A DNA stretch of 64,000 nt, taken from G963676655 sp963676655 (lineage in GTDB: Bacteria; Verrucomicrobiota; Lentisphaeria; Victivallales; Victivallaceae). A program made the position numbers and the translations under genes. Of the stretch, positions 34,331 to 41,095 are shown in pieces. Every line of letters starts with the position of its first letter. The stretch's first letter is position 1. A model generated the notes under the pieces. It was not told where the DNA came from. It saw only the letters and a program-made list of their open reading frames with translations, and did not search any database. The stretch lies in NCBI GenBank assembly GCA_963676655.2, contig CAXXKX010000002.1, positions 124,001 through 188,000 on the forward strand. Reading direction: 5' to 3'.

Positions 34331-35443
34331 TTACAGTGTTTCTATAACCAGGTCGCCTACTTCGCTGGTGGAGTATCCCATTTTGCCGGCGGCCATTGAT
34401 TTAAGTTTGTTGCCGGTAACGAATGAGACGCTCTTATCGATTGCGGCGGCGGCTTCGGCTTCGCCGAGGAAGTCAAGCATCATGGCGACGGATGAAATAG
34501 CGGCCAACGGGTTGATTACGCCCATGCCGGTATATTTCGGGGCTGAACCGCCGATCGGTTCGAACATGCTGACGCCGGTCGGATTGATGTTGCCGCCGGC
34601 CGCGATGCCCATGCCGCCCTGAGTCATGGCGCCAAGGTCGGTGATGATATCGCCGAACATGTTACCGGTTACGATAACGTCGAACCATTCCGGATTTTTG
34701 ACCATCCACATGCAGGTGGCGTCAACGTGACAGTAGTCGGTTTTGACGGTCGGAAAATCTTTGGCTACTTCGTAGAAAACGCGTTCCCACAGGTCGAATA
34801 CATAGGTCAGAACGTTGGTTTTTCCGCACAGGGTGAGCTGTCCGACTTTGCCGGCTGCAATATCTTTTTCGCTCAAGCCTTTCCACGGATTGTTGGCGTC
34901 ATGGCGCTTGAGAACCTGCTCGAACGCGAAACGCAAACAGCGTTCTACCTGATGATGACTGTAAACCATTGACTGGACAGCTACTTCGTGTTCGGTGCCT
35001 TTCATGGAGAAGCCGCCGGTTCCGGTGTAAATGCCGCCGGTGTTTTCACGGACGACAACGTAGTCGATATCTTCCGGAGTTTTTCCGGCCAGAGGGGTTT
35101 CAACGCCGGGATAGAGTTTTACCGGACGCAGATTGATGTACTGGTCGAGTTCAAAACGCAGTTTGAGCAGGATGCCTTTTTCCAGAATACCGGGTTTGAC
35201 ATCCGGATGACCGATTGCGCCGAGGAAAACGGCGTCATATTTTTTCAGGGTTTCACCCGCGTCGTCAGGCAGGACGTTGCCGGTGGCCAGATAGCGGTCG
35301 CCGCCCCAGTCGAAAGATTCAGTATCAATAGTGAAATTGAATTTTTCGGCGGCGGCCTTCAAGACCTTTAAACCTTCAGCTACAACTTCCGGACCGGTTC
35401 CGTCTCCGGGGAGAACCGCGATTTTGTAATTTTTACCAGACAT
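34331..35443 (-). CDS. leuB: 3-isopropylmalate dehydrogenase family (beta-decarboxylating dehydrogenase)
   Basis: 370 aa from the ATG at 35443 (AAAGGG upstream); a start at 35485 would add 14 residues with no ribosome binding site. It opens with IAVLPGDGTGPEV. Further family motifs are LLKLRFELDQYINLRPVKLYPG with the substrate-binding arginines, VVRENTGGIYTG, CHVDATCMWMV and the metal-binding VTGNMFGDIITDLGA, then the NAD-site GGSAPKYTG. It oxidises and decarboxylates 3-isopropylmalate in leucine synthesis, although tartrate or isocitrate/homoisocitrate dehydrogenases are close relatives. It heads the operon leuB, WaaP-like, lplA-like, rnc, GNAT. Confidence 0.88.
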   Translation of the reverse strand: MSGKNYKIAVLPGDGTGPEVVAEGLKVLKAAAEKFNFTIDTESFDWGGDRYLATGNVLPDDAGETLKKYDAVFLGAIGHPDVKPGILEKGILLKLRFELDQYINLRPVKLYPGVETPLAGKTPEDIDYVVVRENTGGIYTGTGGFSMKGTEHEVAVQSMVYSHHQVERCLRFAFEQVLKRHDANNPWKGLSEKDIAAGKVGQLTLCGKTNVLTYVFDLWERVFYEVAKDFPTVKTDYCHVDATCMWMVKNPEWFDVIVTGNMFGDIITDLGAMTQGGMGIAAGGNINPTGVSMFEPIGGSAPKYTGMGVINPLAAISSVAMMLDFLGEAEAAAAIDKSVSFVTGNKLKSMAAGKMGYSTSEVGDLVIETL

Positions 35444-35784
35444 GGTAACCCTTTCATTTTGTACTGAGCGGGATAAGTAAAACATAAATAACCCGCATTA
35501 TTAAAGATAAATAAAAATTTTGACTATCTTGATAATTTAGCATTGTTAGGCGATTTTTTCAATAGCTTTGGCACGGTTTATTACGCAAAATAAACCGCGG
35601 CGCTACCGGTCATTTTCCGACTGTCGATCCGAACGTGTCGCGCAGCCTGGCGGCTCAAGGGACTCATTGATTTTGATCTGATTATTCCGACATACAAGGT
35701 GTGTTGATGTTAAAAAAGGTGTGGTTTTGCTGTGAAAAATTATTGCTGGATCAAAATGTATTGTTTAAGTAGTGTTGAGAGTTT
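35444..35784. other. Intergenic region without gene, one hairpin
   Basis: 341 bp between the leuB start and the stop of the SHOCT-like gene, both on the minus strand. A perfect stem CGGTTTAT / ATAAACCG with an 8-nt loop lies at 35574-35597, about 190 bp downstream of the SHOCT-like gene and without a T-run. Nothing coding was recognised. Confidence 0.55.
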
Positions 35785-36753
35785 TTAAAGTATTGATCTG
35801 ACGTTGTTATGCGTATGAATAGCACGAGCTCTTGCACTAACGGGAACGGTTCGTACTCCCATCAGAAAGAATGCGGCAATGAGTAAAAATGCTAATATAA
35901 GAAGTACGATAAGCAAGGTAATAAAACAACCGCTTTTGTTCCTGTTTTCAACCGGCTGTGACTGATTATCATATTCGTATGACAGGCCTTTGCCGTAGTC
36001 ATCGCTGTTTTTCTGCGATTCTTTTCCGGCTATGATAAAAAGTACCAGCAGGATAATCCCAACAAGGTTTATGCCAATACCGTTACCGTTAAACAGAAAA
36101 TAATATTGCAGGACAAAAAATTGTTTGTTCAGGCATCCAAACGACATGTATATTAAAACGATCTGAAGGCCGCTCCAGATTATCCCCAAGTACCAGCCGA
36201 GTTTTTTGTCATAGATCATCAGTATTGCGCTGGTGATTGCCATGACCGCCATTAATTTCATCGGCAAAAATAATAATGTCTGATTGGGCGGCCATCTAAA
36301 GACCAGGATAAGGGCGCCGACTACGAGCATGTATACGATCAATATCCCGTTTATAACCCTTGGCGCTGACTTTCTCTGCCGGCCGGAGCTCGCTTGATTA
36401 GGGGGTTCAAAAATAATGTCCGAATCGCATTCGGGGCACTTTCTGTTGCGTGGAGAAACTTCTTCGGCGCAGTATGGACATTTTACTGTTTTTGAAGACG
36501 CTTTCAAGGCTTCGATCAACTCGTCGCCTTCTTCACTGGATATTTTACCGCTTTCCACCATCGCCTGAATTCGTTCCTTTTCCGCCGGGTCCAACTCTTT
36601 TTGATGCAGGATTAGCGCGGGTCTTACCGTGCTGTTATCCCGGGATGTATTATTTTTTCTTACAAGAAAAAGTACGAGCAATCCTATCAGCGCCAGGGGG
36701 AAGATGATAATCAGCAATAGAGCCCAGGAAATAAATATGCCATTGACACCCAT
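35785..36753 (-). CDS. Zinc-ribbon, SHOCT-like multi-pass membrane protein
   Basis: 322 aa. It starts with one transmembrane helix. A short helical segment with EKERIQAMVESGKISSEEGDELIEAL follows, resembling SHOCT or short helical repeats, then a zinc ribbon CPYCAEEVSPRNRKCPEC (about 95-112), and then about four more transmembrane helices, ending in a hydrophobic tail. It has no catalytic motif. It lies 31 bp after the PspC gene. The neighbouring DUF2089-like and PspC proteins also carry an N-terminal zinc ribbon, which points to a joint envelope-stress or membrane-sensing unit (inference). Confidence 0.72.
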   Translation of the reverse strand: MGVNGIFISWALLLIIIFPLALIGLLVLFLVRKNNTSRDNSTVRPALILHQKELDPAEKERIQAMVESGKISSEEGDELIEALKASSKTVKCPYCAEEVSPRNRKCPECDSDIIFEPPNQASSGRQRKSAPRVINGILIVYMLVVGALILVFRWPPNQTLLFLPMKLMAVMAITSAILMIYDKKLGWYLGIIWSGLQIVLIYMSFGCLNKQFFVLQYYFLFNGNGIGINLVGIILLVLFIIAGKESQKNSDDYGKGLSYEYDNQSQPVENRNKSGCFITLLIVLLILAFLLIAAFFLMGVRTVPVSARARAIHTHNNVRSIL

Positions 36754-36784
36754 TGTCGTACTCCTTATATTTATGATAGTTGAG

Positions 36785-37075
36785 TTAATTTCCTTCAGGA
36801 ACGATTATCGCCATTAGTATGTAACCAATTATTACCGGCAGAAAACCGGTCATCAAAGCGATAACAACAACCAGAATCCTGACCAGGGATGAATCAGTAT
36901 TCATATATCTGGCGAGTCCGCCGCAAACCCCGGCGATAAACTGGTCATCTCTGCTTCTGGTCAATCTTTTAACGTTATTATGCATGTTCCCGTTATTATT
37001 CAGGAACTCTTTGCAATGCTTGCACTTGATTGCTTCATCCTGAATACTCTCTTCGCAAAATGGACATTTTTTCAT
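36785..37075 (-). CDS. PspC-domain membrane protein with zinc ribbon
   Basis: 96 aa. The N-terminal zinc ribbon is CPFCEESIQDEAIKCKHC. A linker leads to the PspC domain: DDQFIAGVCGGLARYMNTDSSLVRILVVVIALM and a second hydrophobic stretch, GFLPVIIGYILMAIIVPEGN. PspC proteins are inner-membrane parts of phage-shock or cell-envelope stress responses. Its ribosome binding site AGGAG comes from the border of the tandem repeat upstream. Confidence 0.88.
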   Translation of the reverse strand: MKKCPFCEESIQDEAIKCKHCKEFLNNNGNMHNNVKRLTRSRDDQFIAGVCGGLARYMNTDSSLVRILVVVIALMTGFLPVIIGYILMAIIVPEGN

Positions 37076-37083
37076 TGTTATAA

Positions 37084-37495
37084 TGCTCCTATGATAACTC
37101 TCTTAATCCGTACGACGGATGGCGATGAACCGCTTCATACACCGCACTACGTGCTACGGAAGCGGAAAAAAGACAATTACGCTTAAAGGGGAATTCCCCG
37201 CCCATTGGCGCGTATTTTGCCAAGCTTTTTTCAACCGCGTTCCTAATACCTTGTATGCTTGCATCGAAATAGTTTATTGCTCCTATGATAATTCTCTTAA
37301 TCCGTACGACGGATGGCGATGAACGGCTTCATACACCGCACTACGTGCTACGGAAGCGGAAAAAAAGACAATTACGCTTAAAGGGGAATTCCCCGCCCAT
37401 TGGCGCGTATTTTGCCAGGCTTTTTTCAAACGCGTTCCTAATACATTGTATGTTTGCATCGAAATAGTTTATTGCTCCTATGATAATTCTCTTAA
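37084..37495. repeat. 195-bp tandem duplication including the 3' end of the DUF2089-like gene
   Basis: Units begin with TGCTCCTATGATAA at 37084, 37278 and (partial) 37473. The first two are about 195 bp long and nearly identical. The partial third consists of the last 18 bp and stop of the DUF2089-like gene plus the few bases after the stop. Each full unit holds ATCCGT-ACG-ACGGAT (37106-37120, 37300-37314) and GGGGAATTCCCC (37188-37199 in the first). No gene is supported inside. Confidence 0.85.
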
Positions 37496-37840
37496 ACGTT
37501 CTATGGCTTCCTGAACACTGATATCTTCCGATTCAAGCATATCCAGTATTGCTTCCCGCGCATGCTTGTCCTGTTGCTCCTTTTCCTCCAGAGCCAGAAT
37601 CACATTATCCAGCCGGCTTCGGACTGTCGGGTAGGAAATATTAAGTTTCATGGCGACCGCTTTCAAACTTCCGCTGCACTTGACAAACAGCTCCACAAAC
37701 TCCCGGTCCCTGGCGCTAAGTTTTGCCAGCCTTGGAATAGATATATGGCCCTCGATCGCGGTGTCACAACCGGTACAGCGCAACCTTTCGATTTCCATTA
37801 TCCCGTTACAATAAGGACAGTCTCTTGATAGTTTTTCCAT
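37478..37840 (-). CDS. DUF2089-like zinc-ribbon / helix-turn-helix protein
   Basis: 120 aa from the ATG at 37840 (GAGG upstream); a TTG at 37855 is an alternative. It has a zinc ribbon CPYCNGIMEIERLRCTGC, then a helix-turn-helix region ARDREFVELFVKCSGSLKAVAMKLNISYPTVRSRLDNVI, and a C-terminal helix IQEAIERLREL-like ending. This is the DUF2089 layout, thought to be a transcriptional regulator. Direct repeats upstream could be its binding sites. It heads the cluster with the PspC and SHOCT-like genes. Confidence 0.82.
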   Translation of the reverse strand: MEKLSRDCPYCNGIMEIERLRCTGCDTAIEGHISIPRLAKLSARDREFVELFVKCSGSLKAVAMKLNISYPTVRSRLDNVILALEEKEQQDKHAREAILDMLESEDISVQEAIERLRELS

Positions 37841-37872
37841 AATATTGATCCTCAATCAACTTTACAATATAT

Positions 37873-37918
37873 GAAAATATTAATAATGTCAAGGTTTTTT
37901 TGAAAAAATATTAATAAT
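37873..37918. promoter_or_regulatory. Direct repeats upstream of the DUF2089-like gene
   Basis: AAATATTAATAAT occurs at 37875-37887 and again at 37906-37918, exactly 31 bp apart, which is three helical turns. Further ATTAAT-type words follow up to about 37955. Such spacing is typical of binding sites for a dimeric regulator. The rest of the gap, 37841-38178, contains no gene; 37860-38000 is very AT-rich. Confidence 0.45.
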
Positions 37919-38178
37919 ATTAATCATTTTGGGCGTTTTGTATTAATTTTATTAATAAATGTCCGTGTTGAAAACTGCTGAATAGGGTTGCAGGAAAAAA
38001 GAAAGTTTTATTCAGGTTTGGTGATTGTGGTATGATGGTTACGGTCCAATAAACAATAATGAATTTGTATTTTTCGTCATTAACCAATATATTGAGAGAG
38101 AGGAAACCAACGACTACAAAAGTCAATGTCGGAGGCCCGTATCAGAGGATTTAATATTCAATTGGAGGAGGAGTCGCA

Positions 38179-38988
38179 ATGAATCTGAAAAAAAAGAAAT
38201 ATTTGTGTATGAATATAAAGTGCATATTAACTGCACTTCTATGGTTTAATGTACAATCTTTAGTTTTGGGGGATAATCCAGGTGATTCCAGCCTGTATAA
38301 AAAAGCTCAAGAGCTGGATGGCCGGAAAAAATACAATGAAGCGGCTGCAATACTTGAAAAAATAGCCGCAGATCCCACAAATGCGAATTATTCCGCTGCA
38401 TGTTTCATGCTGGCAAATTATTATTTTGAAAGTCGTAAAGGTATTACAAAGAATAAAGGAAAAGCGAAAAAGTATTATAATTCAGCATTAAAGGCATTCC
38501 ATGCAAAAGCTGATAGCGGGGACGCGGAAGCTGAATATATGATCGGTATTATTACTAAAAGAGTTAAGTTCAAGTCAAAGCTTGCTTGTGAATGGATGGA
38601 AAAATCCGCCCAAAAGGGCTATGCGCCTGCTCAAGCCAAACTGGCCTTTTGGAATATGAAAGGGTTAGTCGGCGGCAAAATAGATAAGGAAAAAGTTGGA
38701 GAACTGGCTCGCAAAGCGTCAGAGCAGGGCAATATGCTGGGAAGAGCGTTATTAGGGGCATATTATCTGAATGTCAAAAAGGACTATAAACAAGGCTATG
38801 AATTGATTAAGGAATCTGCCGATGCCGGCAATCGGGGCGGGCAATATATGTTATATCATTGCCTCTACAAAGGTAAAGGGACAGAAAAAGATAGAAAAAA
38901 AGCTATGGAATTTTTACAAAAAGCGGCGGATCAGGGGCTTGATGATGCCGTTACTAAACTCAATATAATAAATTCCAGAAAAAATTAA
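38179..38988 (+). CDS. Secreted Sel1-repeat protein
   Basis: 269 aa with GGAGGAGG before the ATG. The N-terminus is a signal peptide (about 1-31, ILTALLWFNVQSLVLG). The mature part is a run of Sel1-like/TPR-like repeats of about 36 residues, with the phrases GDAEAEYMIGII, KGYAPAQAKLAFWNMKG, GNMLGRALLGAYYL and KKAMEFLQKAADQGLDDA. Sel1 proteins are usually periplasmic scaffolds for protein contacts. No specific partner is indicated; it stands alone between repeats and the TIM-barrel-like gene. Confidence 0.82.
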   Translation: MNLKKKKYLCMNIKCILTALLWFNVQSLVLGDNPGDSSLYKKAQELDGRKKYNEAAAILEKIAADPTNANYSAACFMLANYYFESRKGITKNKGKAKKYYNSALKAFHAKADSGDAEAEYMIGIITKRVKFKSKLACEWMEKSAQKGYAPAQAKLAFWNMKGLVGGKIDKEKVGELARKASEQGNMLGRALLGAYYLNVKKDYKQGYELIKESADAGNRGGQYMLYHCLYKGKGTEKDRKKAMEFLQKAADQGLDDAVTKLNIINSRKN

Positions 38989-39106
38989 AAATTAAAATAG
39001 TAATAATTATATATATCAATTAATATAAAAGCCCTGATTAAAATTTCGATTATATTAATGATCAGTAAATTAAGGGTAAAAATGTCCAAACAGGAGGTGT
39101 GCCGAT

Positions 39107-40144
39107 ATGATTAAGCGGAAAAGATTAATTCTGCTGTCCTGTTTGACGGCTTTTTTCAGTTGTTTCAGCGGGATGGCACAGGTGGATAAAAACGGGACGA
39201 AATCCCGAAAAATTTATATCGGTAATTTTTTGTTCAAGTGGAAGGAGTATAGCTATCAATCAACCATGACGTTGATGTCGCCGCACTGGACCGATAAGCA
39301 GCGCCGGGAATTTATCGACTGTGCCCGCAAACACGGCATGAACCGTATTCATATTTATGGGATCAACGATGAAAATTATAGCGGAGCCAAAAGGAATAGA
39401 AGTCGTAAATTTTGGGCGAAAGTCCCTTATCAGCCGGTAGTGGCCGGATTTACCGGAGAATCAGATCCCCATGTGAAAATGCCGGAATCCTGGTATAAGC
39501 AAACGACCCGGGAATCATTGGCAAAATGGCGCTACTGGTTTATCGAATGCCGCAAGGCAGGACTGAAAATAACGCTCTGGCTCTGGTGTAATCAGGCGGA
39601 TGAAAGCTTTAACAATCCCCGGGTTTGGCCGGATAAGCGGATTATCGATTATAACCGCAAAATGATTAAACAGCTGGCTGATTACGAATGGCAGGGCGAG
39701 CCGCTGGTGGATGAAATATGCCTGAAATTGGAAGCCGATGATGAATGGGGCGAAAAAAATAAACAGCGGTATACCGTCAGTTTAAACCGTTTAAACCGGT
39801 TGGCGCGGGCGCACCGCAAACTTATTACCAAACAGTCGTTCTGGTGGCATAATGAAAGTACGGCGCCCCGGATCTGGAATATGATAGACTGGTCGGTTTT
39901 TGACGGTATCCGGATTCAAGTTGGCAATGATTTCAGAAATCCTGAAACTTTCATTAAAAAAGCGGAAGAATTTGTAAAGCAGATACCTGAAGGCAAGCAG
40001 TTCTATATTTCCGAATACTATTATCCGGATAGTTTTCATTCCAGACTCGGCGACGCGATTATGGAAATTTCCGGTAAATGGGGTAATCGCTTCCGGGGCC
40101 TTGACAATGGCGCCAACGCGAATCGCTGGCTGAAGAAAAAATAA
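39107..40144 (+). CDS. Secreted protein with possible glycosidase-type barrel
   Basis: 345 aa with AGGAGG upstream. The signal peptide is MIKRKRLILLSCLTAFFSCF. The mature protein has the rhythm of a TIM barrel: KHGMNRIHIYGIND, GLKITLWLWCNQAD, LVDEICLKLEADDEWG, FDGIRIQVGNDF and FYISEYYYPDSF, with acidic and aromatic residues at the ends of strands as in glycoside hydrolases. No CAZy family is recognised. It probably acts on a polysaccharide outside the cytoplasm; the candidate acid/base pair would be Glu in LKLEADDEWG and Glu in FYISEYYYP. Confidence 0.68.
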   Translation: MIKRKRLILLSCLTAFFSCFSGMAQVDKNGTKSRKIYIGNFLFKWKEYSYQSTMTLMSPHWTDKQRREFIDCARKHGMNRIHIYGINDENYSGAKRNRSRKFWAKVPYQPVVAGFTGESDPHVKMPESWYKQTTRESLAKWRYWFIECRKAGLKITLWLWCNQADESFNNPRVWPDKRIIDYNRKMIKQLADYEWQGEPLVDEICLKLEADDEWGEKNKQRYTVSLNRLNRLARAHRKLITKQSFWWHNESTAPRIWNMIDWSVFDGIRIQVGNDFRNPETFIKKAEEFVKQIPEGKQFYISEYYYPDSFHSRLGDAIMEISGKWGNRFRGLDNGANANRWLKKK

Positions 40145-40210
40145 TTAATTTTACCGTTTGAAGTAGTCGGATTGCATCAAATGATAAAAAAAGGCGAATT
40201 TTGAATCCTT

Positions 40211-40377
40211 TAGCCTGAACTATTCATAAAAAATGGATGAGATGTGAAAATATGCTCAAAAAGAAAGTTTTTGATTATCCCGCAGGCGTAGCGGTGCTAC
40301 GTCGAGGACATAAGCAAATGCTTTACTTTGAGCAGATTGTAACAGGTCGCCATAAATTTGTGAATAATTCAGGTTAG
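40211..40377. mobile_element. MITE-like element with terminal inverted repeats
   Basis: The left end AGCCTGAACTATTCAT (40212-40227) and right end TGAATAATTCAGGTTA (40361-40376) are imperfect inverted repeats. The interior has a second pair GCTCAAA (40254-40260) / TTTGAGC (40327-40333) and a hairpin CGTAGC-GGT-GCTACG (40287-40301). TA lies next to both ends. No coding capacity. The left end recurs at 25742-25757 in the opposite direction. Confidence 0.55.
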
Positions 40378-40386
40378 GAATAGATA

Positions 40387-40974
40387 ATGATCGATATAGA
40401 AAAACTGGCGGAAGAAAATCAACAAAAAGCATGGCGGGTGATTGAGGAAAGTGGAGTTATCGACGCGTGGAAATCTATTAACGCGGAAGTTAACCTTGTC
40501 GGTTCATTGAAGACGGGACTTCTCATGAAAAAGAGGGATATTGACTTTCATATATATACTCCTGAATTGAATGTTTTCAAAAGCTTCGGTGCTATGGCGG
40601 TATTTGCGGATAACCCGTCCGTTCAGCGGCTTGAATATCGCAACCTGATTGATACAGATGAACACTGTATTGAGTGGCATGCCTGGTATCTGAGTTCGGA
40701 GGGGCAGGAATGGAAAATTGATATGATCCATATCCTGAAAGATTCTTTTTATGATGGCTTTTTTGAAGATTTCGCGGAACGTATCCTGGCGGTTTTGACG
40801 CCGGAAACCAAACACGCGATCCTGAAGCTCAAGAATGCAACTTCCGAATCGGAGAATATTATGGGCGTTGAGTATTATCAGGCGGTGATCCGGGATAATA
40901 TTCGGACCATGGATGAGTTCAGAAAATGGCGTCGCTCACACCCGGTCAGCGGCATCGTGGATTGGCGACCGTAA
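40387..40974 (+). CDS. Nucleotidyltransferase-like protein
   Basis: 195 aa, cytoplasmic. The phrase NLVGSLKTGLLMKKRDIDFHIY matches the G-S ... D-x-D core of the pol-beta nucleotidyltransferase superfamily: Gly-Ser followed by the two metal-binding aspartates. A third acidic position may be Asp in WKIDMIHI. The C-terminal part is helical. Such proteins attach nucleotides to small molecules, RNA or proteins; the substrate is not visible. Its promoter region is occupied by the MITE-like element, which ends 10 bp before the start. It has no toxin/antitoxin partner next to it. Confidence 0.72.
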   Translation: MIDIEKLAEENQQKAWRVIEESGVIDAWKSINAEVNLVGSLKTGLLMKKRDIDFHIYTPELNVFKSFGAMAVFADNPSVQRLEYRNLIDTDEHCIEWHAWYLSSEGQEWKIDMIHILKDSFYDGFFEDFAERILAVLTPETKHAILKLKNATSESENIMGVEYYQAVIRDNIRTMDEFRKWRRSHPVSGIVDWRP

Positions 40975-41095
40975 ATAATTTAAAATTACTGAAAATATCC
41001 GCTGAATCGGATATCTGTCGATAAGTGTCAATCAAGATTCCTGTATAATCTCTCCATTGTCATAATGAGGAAATAAAGGCCTAACGTTGTTAGAG

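Noticed and set aside
37119..37467. Short plus-strand frames with the phrase TTDGDE(P/R)LHTPHYVLRKRKK
   Set aside because: They occur twice only because the 195-bp unit is duplicated; they have no ribosome binding site.
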